From the NCBI GenBank assembly GCA_038040285.1, contig JBBPIN010000014.1, positions 1 to 60,468 of the forward strand: a DNA stretch of 60,468 nt. Reading direction: 5' to 3'. The position numbers were made by a program, and so were the translations under genes. This stretch comes from Mayfieldus sp038040285 (lineage in GTDB: Bacteria; Actinomycetota; Thermoleophilia; Solirubrobacterales; 70-9). Each line of letters begins with the position of its first letter. Within the stretch, counting starts at the first letter, position 1. This document shows, one piece after another, positions 7,806 through 15,601 of the stretch. The notes beneath the pieces are model-generated. The model was given only the letters and a program-made list of their open reading frames with translations. It searched no databases and had not been told where the DNA came from.

Positions 7806-7843
7806 GATCAAGTAATGGGGCTAGAATTGCTTGCAGAGTCAAG
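7784..7843. promoter_or_regulatory. Three operator-like inverted repeats (TTG-N6-CAA type)
   Basis: Three copies of a short dyad with half-sites NTTG and CAAR separated by six bases: CTTG-N6-CAAA at 7784-7797, GTTG-N6-CAAG at 7799-7812, and CTTG-N6-CAAG at 7830-7843. They straddle the MarR gene start and the region upstream of yceI. The start-to-start spacings are 15 and 31 bases. MarR proteins bind such 14-18 bp palindromes, and divergent MarR/target pairs usually share the operator. The repeats are seen directly; the binding protein is inferred. Confidence 0.5.
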
Positions 7844-7877
7844 TTTATCCCCTTAGTCAAACGGAAAGGTTTTTCAA

Positions 7878-8420
7878 ATGACGACAGCACAAGCAATTCT
7901 CCCCAAGGGCAGCTGGAAGTCCGACCCCGTCCACTCGAGCGTCGGCTTCTCGGTCAAGCACATGGGCGCGGGAACTTTCCGCGGCAGCTTCGACGACTAC
8001 GACGTTTCCCTGAGCTTGGTCGAAGGCGAGCCTCGGCTCATCGGTTCGGCCAGGGTGGAGAGCGTCGACGTCAAGGACGAAAACCTCAAGGGACATCTGC
8101 TGTCCCCGGAGTTCTTTGACGCCGAACGCCATCCGGAGATCTCCTTCGTCGCGCGGGATATGCGCGAAGAGAGCGACGGCATCGTGGTCGAAGGGGACCT
8201 GACGGTCAAGGGCTTCACCGGGACGGTTGAGGCCCACGGCTCGATCAGCGGTCCGGTTGAGGCTCTGGGCGGCGGCCATCGAGTCGGCATCGATCTGGAG
8301 ACGGTCGTCGATCGCCACGATTTCGGGCTTGACTGGAACGCCGATCTGCCCCAGGGCGGAAAGGTCTTGGGCGACGATGTGACCCTGACCGTCCACCTCG
8401 AGCTGGTCAGCGAGGAGTAG
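7878..8420 (+). CDS. YceI-family protein
   Basis: A 180-residue protein of the YceI lipocalin-like family, which binds long polyprenoid or amide lipids. Motifs are W-K-S-D-P-V-H-S-S-V-G-F-S-V-K-H-M at the N terminus, the G-S-A-R-V-E-S-V-D-V...L-K-G-H-L-L-S-P-E-F-F-D-A-E-R-H-P core (the family's 'h...sp.fFda..yP'), and G-D-L-T-V-K-G. No signal peptide is present, so it is probably cytoplasmic, unlike E. coli YceI. A good ribosome-binding site (GGAAAGG) lies 11 bases upstream of the ATG. It is the first gene of a two-gene unit with the flavin reductase (2-base gap) and is probably controlled by the divergent MarR protein. Confidence 0.9.
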   Translation: MTTAQAILPKGSWKSDPVHSSVGFSVKHMGAGTFRGSFDDYDVSLSLVEGEPRLIGSARVESVDVKDENLKGHLLSPEFFDAERHPEISFVARDMREESDGIVVEGDLTVKGFTGTVEAHGSISGPVEALGGGHRVGIDLETVVDRHDFGLDWNADLPQGGKVLGDDVTLTVHLELVSEE

Positions 8421-8422
8421 CC

Positions 8423-8986
8423 ATGCGGGTGCTGGCGATCTCAGGCAGCCTGCGGCGCGACTCGCACAACACCAAGCTGCTGCGGGCAGCGAGCGAGTTG
8501 CTGTCGTCGCCCGCTCAGCTCGAGTTCCTCGAGGGGCTGGCCGACGTCCCGCCCTACAACGAGGACGAGGACGTCGATCCAGCGCCCCCGGCGGTGCAGA
8601 AGCTACGAGAGGCGATTGCCGGCGCCGACGCCGTGCTGATTGCCTCCCCGGAGTACAACGCATCGATCCCGGGCCAACTGAAGAATGCCCTCGATTGGGC
8701 GTCGCGGCCGTTTCCCGACAACGCGTTTCGCGGCAAGCCGGTGGCGGTGATCGGTGCCAGCACCTCGATGTTCGGTGCCGTTTGGGCCCAGGCGGAGCTG
8801 CGCAAGGTGCTGGGCGCGATCGGTGCGAGGGTGATCGACCGCGACCTACCGATCAGCACCGCGGAGGAGGCGTTCGACGCGCAGTTCAAACTCGTCTCCG
8901 ACGAGCAGCACGAGAAACTGGCCGAGATCCTCGAGGAGCTCCTCGAGGAGGCACGTCGCAGCGAGACGACTCCAATCGCCGCCTAG
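8423..8986 (+). CDS. NADPH-dependent FMN reductase (chromate/quinone reductase type)
   Basis: A 187-residue flavodoxin-like protein. The phosphate-binding loop I-S-G-S-L-R-R-D-S-H-N-T is at residues 6-17, and S-P-E-Y-N-A-S-I-P-G-Q-L-K-N-A-L-D-W near residue 76 is the FMN-contact signature of the SsuE/ChrR/ArsH family. These soluble enzymes reduce FMN, quinones or metal oxyanions with NADPH. It starts two bases after the yceI stop, so the pair is co-transcribed. A MarR-regulated flavin reductase suggests response to quinones or electrophiles (inference). Confidence 0.88.
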   Translation: MRVLAISGSLRRDSHNTKLLRAASELLSSPAQLEFLEGLADVPPYNEDEDVDPAPPAVQKLREAIAGADAVLIASPEYNASIPGQLKNALDWASRPFPDNAFRGKPVAVIGASTSMFGAVWAQAELRKVLGAIGARVIDRDLPISTAEEAFDAQFKLVSDEQHEKLAEILEELLEEARRSETTPIAA

Positions 8987-8991
8987 TTCCG

Positions 8992-9285
8992 CTACTCGGC
9001 GCCGACGAGCGAGTGCCAGACCGGTAGGACCGGCTTGCCGTAGTAGTTGATCGCCTCTTCGCGGGCGGCCGTGGTCTCCTCCGAGTACCAGTAGCGCTCG
9101 AAGTCGTCGTGGCTCTCCCAGACTGCGGCCTGGCGGATATGGAGGGGGTCGTCGATGTTGCGGGTCAGAGACCAGCTCGTGGCCCCGAAGGCGAGCACCC
9201 GGGCCGCCGCTGGTGTCCAGATCTCGAGGAAGCGATCGGCGCGAAACGGCGTCACGTGCCAGTCGATGTAACAGACCTCGGCCAT
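8992..9285 (-). CDS. Small hypothetical protein, Dabb/ABM-like fold possible
   Basis: A 97-residue protein. The order strand (V-C-Y-I-D-W-H-V-T-P), helix (F-R-A-D-R-F-L-E-I-W-T-P-A-A-A), strand (S-W-S-L-T-R-N), A-V-W-E-S-H-D-D-F-E-R-Y-W-Y-S-E-E, is that of dimeric alpha+beta barrel proteins of the antibiotic-biosynthesis-monooxygenase type. Its start ATG overlaps the TGA of the CCR gene (TGATG), so it is translationally coupled to CCR. An accessory role to CCR or its CoA product is possible, but nothing in the sequence shows it. Confidence 0.6.
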   Translation of the reverse strand: MAEVCYIDWHVTPFRADRFLEIWTPAAARVLAFGATSWSLTRNIDDPLHIRQAAVWESHDDFERYWYSEETTAAREEAINYYGKPVLPVWHSLVGAE

Positions 9286-10541
9286 CAGGCGCCGACCTCG
9301 GCCCGGATCGCGCCCGGGCCCTCCTCGGTCTTCCCCTCCCGCTCATCCTTGGCGCCGACCAGGATCGAGATCTTGCCGAGGTGCTTGTTCTCGTACAGCA
9401 GCTGGTGCGCCTCGGGGACGCCCTCGAAACCCATCGTCTGCCAGAGCACCGGGCGAATCTTGCCTTTGGCGATCAGATGGTTGGCCCGCATGCACTCATA
9501 CGCGTTGGCGAAGTGCGATCCGATGATCTGCTTCTGGCGCATCCACAGGTAGCGGACGTCGAAGTCGAGGTTGTAGCCGGAGGTGGCGCCGCAGATCACC
9601 ACCTTGCCGAACGGCTTGGCGACGAAGACCGAGGTCGGGAAGGTCGCCTGGCCGACGTGCTCGAAGACGATGTCGGGCGCGTCGCCGAGGATCTCTTTGA
9701 CCCGCTTCGCGAACCCCCGCGCGACCTTGGATCGCTCCTTTTCCTCCTCCGGCGACTCGTTGCCTGTGCGCATCATGCCCGCGAACTCGGTGCGGTTGAT
9801 GTAGTCGACGGCGCCGAGTTGCTTGACCAGATCGCCCTTCTGGTCGGAGGAGACGACGCCGACCGCGTTGGCCCCCGACGCGGCGCAGAGCTGGGTCGCG
9901 AACACTCCCAGCCCGCCGGCGGCGCCCCAGATCAAGACGTTCTGCCCGGCCTGGACCTTGCACTGGTCGATCAGCATCCGGTAGGCGGTGAAGTAGGTCA
10001 ACCCGTAGGCGGACGACTCGGCCCAGCTGAGGTTCTGGGGGCGGGGCAAAAGTTGCTGGGCCTGGACTTTGGTGAACTGGGCGAACGAGCCCCAGGTGGT
10101 CTCGTAGCCCCAGATCTTCTGGCTGGGCGCCGCGAGCGGGTCCAGTCCGTGCACCTCGACGTCCTCGTAGGAGGCCTGGTTGCAGTGGACCACGACCTCG
10201 TCGCCGGGCTTGTGCTTGGTGACCCCTTCGCCGACCTTCCAGACGATCCCCGAGGCGTCCGAGCCGCCGATATGGTGGCCGTAATCGGGGTGATCGCCGT
10301 AGCCGAAGACAGAGACCGGCTTGCCCAGCGCCGCCCAGACGTTGTTGAAGTTGACGCCGGCGGCCATCACCCGCACGATCACTTCGAACGGCCCTGGCTC
10401 GGGCACCTCGATCTCCTCGAGCTGGAAGGCGGTCATCGGCTCGCCCTCGCGGTCTTGCCGGATCACCCAGGCCGCCATCGTCTCCGGCAGCTCGCCGAGC
10501 TGGACGCCGAGCTTCGAGACTTCTTCGATGTCAACCGCCAA
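9285..10541 (-). CDS. ccr: Crotonyl-CoA carboxylase/reductase
   Basis: A medium-chain dehydrogenase/reductase of about 418 residues with the CCR-specific long N terminus and insertions. Visible hallmarks are N-F-N-N-V-W-A-A-L-G-K-P, G-G-S-D-A-S-G-I-V, W-G-Y-E-T-T-W-G-S-F-A-Q-F, the NADPH loop G-A-A-G-G-L-G-V-F-A, and G-S-H-F-A-N, whose His belongs to the CO2-binding pocket in characterised CCRs. It converts crotonyl-CoA, CO2 and NADPH to ethylmalonyl-CoA, the substrate of MeaA. An upstream TTG gives a longer frame to 10574, but GGAGG sits 7 bases before the TTG at 10541, which is therefore preferred. The 97-aa gene follows with a TGATG overlap. Confidence 0.93.
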   Translation of the reverse strand: MAVDIEEVSKLGVQLGELPETMAAWVIRQDREGEPMTAFQLEEIEVPEPGPFEVIVRVMAAGVNFNNVWAALGKPVSVFGYGDHPDYGHHIGGSDASGIVWKVGEGVTKHKPGDEVVVHCNQASYEDVEVHGLDPLAAPSQKIWGYETTWGSFAQFTKVQAQQLLPRPQNLSWAESSAYGLTYFTAYRMLIDQCKVQAGQNVLIWGAAGGLGVFATQLCAASGANAVGVVSSDQKGDLVKQLGAVDYINRTEFAGMMRTGNESPEEEKERSKVARGFAKRVKEILGDAPDIVFEHVGQATFPTSVFVAKPFGKVVICGATSGYNLDFDVRYLWMRQKQIIGSHFANAYECMRANHLIAKGKIRPVLWQTMGFEGVPEAHQLLYENKHLGKISILVGAKDEREGKTEEGPGAIRAEVGA

Positions 10542-10641
10542 GGGGCTTCCTCCGGGCTCGATAGGGCGGCGCAATCCTAGATCAAGCCCGGCAGCGGGTC
10601 AGGGTTCACGTCCGCCGCGCGGCCTACCCTCGTGAGTCCAC

Positions 10642-11901
10642 ATGGAAGCGTCAGAGAAGCTCACAGCAGAAGAAACGAGCACCGTCCGCGCGATCGACGG
10701 GCGCCTCGTGATCGAGCGCCTGGAGGTTGAGGACGAGCGCGCGGCCAGGGTGGTCCGGGAGCGCGCGGAGTCGGGTCAGCCGCCGGCCGAGACCGTCTCC
10801 AAGTCGATCGAGATCGGCGCCCGCGTGTTGGAGCGGGAGGGAACCGCGGCCGAGGTCGACTACGTTAAGGCGGAGTTCGGGAAGCACACCGCGGAGCTTG
10901 CCCAGAAGCTGGTGAGGATGATCGAGACTGGCAACGACCTGCTTGCCGAGGAGATCGCCAAGAGCTTCGGCGCCGACCGTCAGGGAACCGTTCAGCATCA
11001 GATCAAGGAGCTGCTTGACCGCTCCGCCGAGACGCAGCGCGAGACCCTGGCTCGCCAGTTCTCGGCCAAGGATGGCGCCAACCCGCTGTTCGACTTCAAG
11101 GACGGTGTGATCCGGGCGCTGAAGGAGGGCGAGGTGCGCCGTCAGCGCGACGGAGAGGAGAGCCGCAAGCGAATCGATGCCCTGACCCGGGAGATCTTGG
11201 AGCTGAAGGAGCGCGAGGAGGCCGATCGACGAGTCGCCGAGGCCGAGGAGGTCGGGACCCGCAAGGGACTCACCTTCGAGGAGAAGGTCCATGGGGTGAT
11301 TGAGCGGATCGCCTCGGTGCGCGGCGATTCCGCCTCCCATACCGGTGGTGAGCAGGCCGAGGGCGGTGGAAAGAAGGGCGACACGCTGGTCGAGCTGGGG
11401 GCCGCCGACGGTCCGTCGGCAGGCCGGATTCTGTTCGAGGCCAAGGACAAGAAGCTGTCTCGAAACGACGCCTGGCGTGAGCTGAACGAGGGGATGGCCG
11501 CGCGGGCCGCCTCGTTCGGGGTGTTGGTCGTCGCAGGCGACGAGCGCGTCCCCGCCAGGTGCGAGCAACTGCACGAGTACGAGGGCAACAAGATGATCGT
11601 CGCGGTCGACCGCGAGGACCCGTCCGGGCTCGCCATCGAGGTGGCCTACCGGCTCGCCGCGGCGCGAGTCACGATGACCCGCGATACGGGCCTGGAGGTG
11701 GACGCAGCCACGGTGCGAGACACCACTCAGGAGGCGGTGTCAACGCTGAAGCAGGCGCAGGCGATCCGCTCCACCTTGACCGGGATCAAGACCAGCTCCG
11801 ACAAGGCACGCGTCGGGCTCGACGCGCTGGTCGAGACCGTTCGCGCCAAGCTCGAGCGCATCGAGACTCTGGTCTCGAGCGACGACGGCCCGACCGACTA
11901 G
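10642..11901 (+). CDS. Coiled-coil protein with PD-(D/E)XK-like signature
   Basis: A 419-residue, strongly charged protein. Residues about 1-200 are helical and coiled-coil-like (runs of E/K/R/A heptads such as I-L-E-L-K-E-R-E-E-A-D-R-R-V). Residues about 250-310 contain K-K-G-D-T-L-V-E-L-G...R-I-L-F-E-A-K-D-K-K-L-S-R-N-D-A-W-R-E-L, i.e. G-D, then E-x-K followed by a basic helix, the layout of PD-(D/E)XK nucleases. F-G-V-L-V-V-A-G-D follows as a buried strand. The tail is again helical. This resembles DUF2130/RmuC-like proteins in architecture, though I cannot assign a family. It is monocistronic, with a convergent lipoprotein gene overlapping its last 4 bases. Confidence 0.65.
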   Translation: MEASEKLTAEETSTVRAIDGRLVIERLEVEDERAARVVRERAESGQPPAETVSKSIEIGARVLEREGTAAEVDYVKAEFGKHTAELAQKLVRMIETGNDLLAEEIAKSFGADRQGTVQHQIKELLDRSAETQRETLARQFSAKDGANPLFDFKDGVIRALKEGEVRRQRDGEESRKRIDALTREILELKEREEADRRVAEAEEVGTRKGLTFEEKVHGVIERIASVRGDSASHTGGEQAEGGGKKGDTLVELGAADGPSAGRILFEAKDKKLSRNDAWRELNEGMAARAASFGVLVVAGDERVPARCEQLHEYEGNKMIVAVDREDPSGLAIEVAYRLAAARVTMTRDTGLEVDAATVRDTTQEAVSTLKQAQAIRSTLTGIKTSSDKARVGLDALVETVRAKLERIETLVSSDDGPTD

Positions 11902-12389
11902 GGCAAGAGCAAGTCGTTCTGCGAGGAGACGCGGGCGGGTCCGACATAAAACGGCGCCGGAGTCGCCCCGGGGAGGTCGGCCGCCTCGAGCGTGTAGTGG
12001 CCGGTCCCGAGCGCGACCTTGTAGACGTTGTTGCCCTTGGGGACGATCGGGCCGGAGCGTTTCTCTGAGCCGCCCGGGCCGTGGATCTCAAGTGTGGTCT
12101 GGGTCGCAGTGGTGTTGGAGGTCGTGAAGTTGACGACCAGGTCCTTGATGTCTGCGCTCGGCTCGTTGACGCCGTTCTGGCTCAGCGGGGCGCCGTTCGC
12201 GCGCTTTACCCCGACCGCGGCCGGCTGGGCCGAGACGGAGCTGTTGGTGATGTTCACCGTCACCTCCGCCGCGAGCGGGGGCCGCGGATCATTGGGGTGG
12301 CTCGTGGGTCCACACCCGACGCCGAGTAATCCCAGCGCGAACGTGCCGCTTGCGGCCAGGATCGCCTGTTTGCCTCTCCCGCGACCCAT
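11898..12389 (-). CDS. Putative lipoprotein
   Basis: A 163-residue exported protein with basic N terminus (M-G-R-G-R-G-K-Q), a hydrophobic stretch, and lipobox L-G-V-G-C at about residues 22-26, giving lipid attachment at Cys26. The mature part is a small beta-rich domain (V-T-V-N-I-T-N-S-S, V-N-F-T-T-S-N-T-T, Y-K-V-A-L-G-T-G-H-Y-T-L-E-A) reminiscent of cupredoxin-like or Ig-like folds with no recognisable metal ligands. It is convergent with and overlaps the coiled-coil gene by 4 bases. Function unknown. Confidence 0.65.
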   Translation of the reverse strand: MGRGRGKQAILAASGTFALGLLGVGCGPTSHPNDPRPPLAAEVTVNITNSSVSAQPAAVGVKRANGAPLSQNGVNEPSADIKDLVVNFTTSNTTATQTTLEIHGPGGSEKRSGPIVPKGNNVYKVALGTGHYTLEAADLPGATPAPFYVGPARVSSQNDLLLP

Positions 12390-12443
12390 CTCGGCCCAGA
12401 ATCTAGCCGACTCGACCCGGCACGCGCCCCGGTTCCCCGCCTT

Positions 12444-13505
12444 TCAGGCGAACCAGACCGAGTTCCGCGCCCTCAGCATCTCCTCCAGCTGGACCTGGAT
12501 CCGGGCCCGGATCTCCTCCGCGATCGCCTGGATCGCGCCCGAGTCCTCGGCGATCTCCGGCCCGTACTCGGACATGTCGACCGGCTCGAGGAAGCGGATC
12601 TTGAACTTCGCCGGCAGGTACATCAGCCCCGCCGCGAGCCCGAATTGCGGGAACGCGTGGTTGAGGGGGAAGTAAATCAGGCCGCTGATCCGTTGCAGCG
12701 GGCGCAGGTGGGCGAAGATCGGCATCGCCTCCTCGGCCCCAACGACGGCGATCGGGACGATCGGGACGCGGGCGCGGATCGCGGTGCGCACGAAACCCCC
12801 GCGGCCGAAGCGGCGCAACCGGTAGCGCTGCCAGAGCACCTTGCGGCTGCCCTTCTGGCCCTCCGGGAAGACGATCGCCAGCCGACCCTCGTCGTGGAGC
12901 AGGCGCTGGGCGTTGTCACGGTGGGCGCTGACCATTCCGAGCTTGTTGGTGAGCATCCCGATGCCGGGAAAGCCCCTGAACCAGTTCTCGCCCAGCATGT
13001 AGAGCGGGCGGGGATTGGGGTGCTCGTTGCGGATTGCCTCCATCACCATCGGCCCGTCCGGCGGAAGCGCGCCCGAGTGGTTGGCGACCAGCAGCGCCCC
13101 GCCCTGCGAGGGGACGTTCTCGATGCCCTCGGTCTCGACTCGGAACCAGTAGCGGTAGTACAAGTTCAGCAGCGGCTCGACCAGCGACACGAAGCCCTCG
13201 GAGCGGCCCCAGTCGTCAAGCGAGCGCTCCTCGTCTGTGGCCGGCAGTAGCGCCCGCAGGTCGCGCAGGTTGGCGCGCTCTGGCACGACCTCGGGCGTGA
13301 CCTCGGGCCGAGCGTAGTCGTCGGCGCGTGGGTCAAAGGTCGGCGCCACGGCCGCCTCTTCGGCTCCCGCCCTCGCTTCTACCGGCCCGCCCATCGAGGG
13401 CTCGGTGACCACCGGGCCGCCGACCAGCGGACTGTCGGGTCCGAGGCGGCGCCGGCCACCCAACCAGCGGCGGCGGGTGCTGGGACGCCTGGCCCCGTTG
13501 CTCAC
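12444..13505 (-). CDS. 1-acyl-glycerol-phosphate acyltransferase family (PlsC-like) protein
   Basis: A 353-residue protein with a variable, proline-rich first 110 residues and a PlsC-type acyltransferase domain. The key motifs are L-L-V-A-N-H-S-G-A-L-P-P-D (catalytic His and Asp, mycobacterial-style N-H-S-G spacing), F-R-G-F-P-G-I-G-M, and I-V-F-P-E-G-Q-K-G (motif III). The family transfers acyl chains to lysophospholipids or other acceptors at the membrane. Its start overlaps the stop of the downstream-strand ygfZ-like gene by 4 bases, so ygfZ and this gene form one transcript. The acceptor is not identifiable. Confidence 0.85.
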   Translation of the reverse strand: MSNGARRPSTRRRWLGGRRRLGPDSPLVGGPVVTEPSMGGPVEARAGAEEAAVAPTFDPRADDYARPEVTPEVVPERANLRDLRALLPATDEERSLDDWGRSEGFVSLVEPLLNLYYRYWFRVETEGIENVPSQGGALLVANHSGALPPDGPMVMEAIRNEHPNPRPLYMLGENWFRGFPGIGMLTNKLGMVSAHRDNAQRLLHDEGRLAIVFPEGQKGSRKVLWQRYRLRRFGRGGFVRTAIRARVPIVPIAVVGAEEAMPIFAHLRPLQRISGLIYFPLNHAFPQFGLAAGLMYLPAKFKIRFLEPVDMSEYGPEIAEDSGAIQAIAEEIRARIQVQLEEMLRARNSVWFA

Positions 13506-14467
13506 CGGTCGGCTCCGAATGGCAGCTCGACGACCTCCGCCGTTGCGGTTCCGTCGCCGACTCGAACGGTGCTGCCCGGCTCGGCCTCGCGGCGCACGAC
13601 GGCGAGGGCGATCGGCCCGAGGGCGGGGGAGACGCAGGCGGTGCCGATCGAGCCCACGTCCCGGTCCTCGAGCTGCAGCGCGGCGCCGGGCTCCGCCGGC
13701 GCGCCGAGCCGCAGGCCGCGAAGCCGGCGGTTGGGCTTGCCTCGGTAGTGCAGCCTGGCGACCGGCTCTTGGCCGATGTAGCAGCCCTTCTCGAAGTCGA
13801 CTGCCCGCTCGACGATCCCCGCCTCAGCCGGCATCGTCGACTCGCCCATCTCGGCGCCCAAGCGGGGGCGCCCAGACTCCACTCGGGCGATCTCCGCGGC
13901 AGCCTCGCTGATTTCGACGGCGCCAGCGGCGCTCAGCAGCTTGCGGAGCGAGGCCTGCTGGTCGACCCTGGTGATCAGGTCGAGGCCGAGATCGGTGGCC
14001 ACCCCAAGCACCTCGACCCCGTCCCACTCACGGAAGCGCTGCGCGTGCTCCGGCCCCAGCCCCTCGAAGCCGGCAATCCCGGCGGCCCGCGGACCGAGCA
14101 GCGCGGTGATCGCCCAGCGATCGAAGACGTCTTCGATCTCGACCTCGCGCCCGACCGAATAGGTCTGAAGGTGACGGAGCACCGTGGGGACGGCTTGTGG
14201 CTCGAGGTCGAGCCAGATCTCCCCACTGCTCAGCCGCAGGACCCGCATGTCCGCCTGGATGTGTCCCTTGCGGTCCAGCAGGGCCGCGTAGCAGCCCCCG
14301 TCGGCGCCGAGCGCCTCGACGTCGTTGGTGAGCTGCCCCTGCAGGTACTCGGCCGCTTCGGGGCCGCGCACGATCAGCTTGCCCCGATCTGAGCGGTCCA
14401 GAAGGCCGGCCTCCTCCCGCAGCACCCGGTACTGCGCGTCGAGTTCCGGCATCGCCTTGGTCGCCAT
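13502..14467 (-). CDS. ygfZ: YgfZ/GcvT-like folate-binding Fe-S maintenance protein
   Basis: A 321-residue protein of the YgfZ/CAF17 family, which uses tetrahydrofolate in repair or maturation of certain Fe-S enzymes. The diagnostic C-x-[GQ]-[EQ]-type motif K-G-C-Y-I-G-Q-E-P-V-A-R-L-H is present near residues 228-241, following V-D-F-E. The N-terminal half has the GcvT-like fold pattern (I-V-R-G-P-E-A-A-E-Y-L-Q-G-Q-L-T-N-D-V). It is followed by the acyltransferase (4-base overlap) and is divergent from the multicopper oxidase operon, with which it shares a 39-base intergenic region that contains an IdeR-like box. Iron regulation of this gene is therefore conceivable. Confidence 0.88.
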   Translation of the reverse strand: MATKAMPELDAQYRVLREEAGLLDRSDRGKLIVRGPEAAEYLQGQLTNDVEALGADGGCYAALLDRKGHIQADMRVLRLSSGEIWLDLEPQAVPTVLRHLQTYSVGREVEIEDVFDRWAITALLGPRAAGIAGFEGLGPEHAQRFREWDGVEVLGVATDLGLDLITRVDQQASLRKLLSAAGAVEISEAAAEIARVESGRPRLGAEMGESTMPAEAGIVERAVDFEKGCYIGQEPVARLHYRGKPNRRLRGLRLGAPAEPGAALQLEDRDVGSIGTACVSPALGPIALAVVRREAEPGSTVRVGDGTATAEVVELPFGADR

Positions 14468-14478
14468 CTCCCATATCC

Positions 14479-14497
14479 TATCTTTAGGCTAATCTAA
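14479..14497 (+). promoter_or_regulatory. IdeR/DtxR-type operator box
   Basis: The 19 bases read TATCTTTAGGCTAATCTAA. Against the published-style iron-box consensus TTAGGTTAGGCTAACCTAA they match at 14 of 19 positions, and the right two thirds (TTAGGCTAATCTAA) differ at one. The box sits 10 bases before the GTG of the multicopper oxidase gene and 12 bases from the divergent ygfZ start. The last gene of the operon it precedes encodes a DtxR-family regulator, which fits autoregulation by metal. Confidence 0.6.
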
Positions 14498-14506
14498 TTT
14501 CTGATT

Positions 14507-15601
14507 GTGTCCCGACGAAAGGAAAATCGGTCTGCGGGTCGCAGCGGAGCACACCGGTTCAGCCGCCGTCGACTTCTGGGCGGAGCGGCGGTTGGGGCAG
14601 CATTGCCGGTCCTTCACGAGCTGATTCCCGACGCCGGACTCCATCATGCGATCGAGGGGACGAAGGCATCCGGCCCGAAGATGCACGACGGGGCAGCCGG
14701 CATGATGCACAGCGGCTTCCAGAGCGGTGGCCCCGAGGTCAATCACGCCTCCAACGGCTTCGATCCCAGCGAACTCGTGCGCGACTTCGACTGGGGCCGC
14801 ACCCGCCCCCTGGCCAGCGGGCGCGTCCTGCGCGAGTGGGAGCTGGCCGCCACCGACAAGGATGTCGAGGTAGCCCCCGGTGTCACCTACCCTGCCTGGG
14901 TCTACAACGGGCGCATTCCCGGGCCGACCCTGCGCTGCCGTGAGGGGGAGAAGCTGCGGATCCACTTCGGCAACGGCTCATCCCATGCGCACACGATCCA
15001 TTTTCACGGAATTCACCCCGCCGCGATGGATGGGATGCCCGGGGTCGGCGAAGGGATCGGTGGGGGGTTGATCGAGCCAGGCGGGACCTTCACGTACGAG
15101 TTCGACGCCGCACCCTTCGGCATGCACCACTACCACTGCCACACCAGCCCCCTGTCGCAGCACATCGCCAAGGGGCTGTACGGCACCTTCATCGTCGATC
15201 CCAAGCGCCCAAGGGAGGACGCGGATGAATTGGTGATGGTCATGAACGGCTTTGACACGAACTTCGACAACGAGAACGAGGTCTACGCGGTCAACACCAT
15301 CGCCTTCCACTACCAGCGCCATCCGATCCGGGTCAAGCGTGGCCAGCTGGTGCGGATCTACCTGCTCAACATCCTTGAATTCGACCCCTCCAACTCGTTC
15401 CACATCCACGCCAATTTCTTCGACTACTTCCCGACCGGCACCCGGTTGGAGTCCGCCGAGTACACCGACACGATCGCGCTGGCGCAGGGACAGCGGGGCA
15501 TCCTCGAATTCCGCTTCCCACACAGGGGGAGGTTCATGTTTCACGCCCACAAGACTGAGTTCGCCGAGCTCGGCTGGCTCGGGTTCTTCGAGGTGACGTA
15601 G
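14507..15601 (+). CDS. TAT-exported two-domain multicopper oxidase
   Basis: A 364-residue protein with a twin-arginine-type signal (F-S-R-R-R-L-L-G-G then a hydrophobic run). After a His/Met-rich linker (K-M-H-D-G-A-A-G-M-M-H) come two cupredoxin domains. Domain 1 carries H-T-I-H-F-H-G and H-H-Y-H-C-H-T-S-P-L, with the type 1 copper Cys. Domain 2 carries F-H-I-H-A-N and F-H-A-H-K-T-E-F, where Ala replaces the type 1 Cys, so only domain 1 keeps a T1 site. The architecture is that of two-domain laccases or nitrite-reductase-like oxidases. It leads the oxidase-ZIP-DtxR operon, so oxidation of Fe(II) or Mn(II) at the cell surface is plausible. Confidence 0.85.
   Translation: MSRRKENRSAGRSGAHRFSRRRLLGGAAVGAALPVLHELIPDAGLHHAIEGTKASGPKMHDGAAGMMHSGFQSGGPEVNHASNGFDPSELVRDFDWGRTRPLASGRVLREWELAATDKDVEVAPGVTYPAWVYNGRIPGPTLRCREGEKLRIHFGNGSSHAHTIHFHGIHPAAMDGMPGVGEGIGGGLIEPGGTFTYEFDAAPFGMHHYHCHTSPLSQHIAKGLYGTFIVDPKRPREDADELVMVMNGFDTNFDNENEVYAVNTIAFHYQRHPIRVKRGQLVRIYLLNILEFDPSNSFHIHANFFDYFPTGTRLESAEYTDTIALAQGQRGILEFRFPHRGRFMFHAHKTEFAELGWLGFFEVT

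Noticed and set aside
13405..13911. Forward frame over the acyltransferase/YgfZ junction
   Set aside because: Arg/Pro-rich composition without motifs; both reverse genes are well supported.
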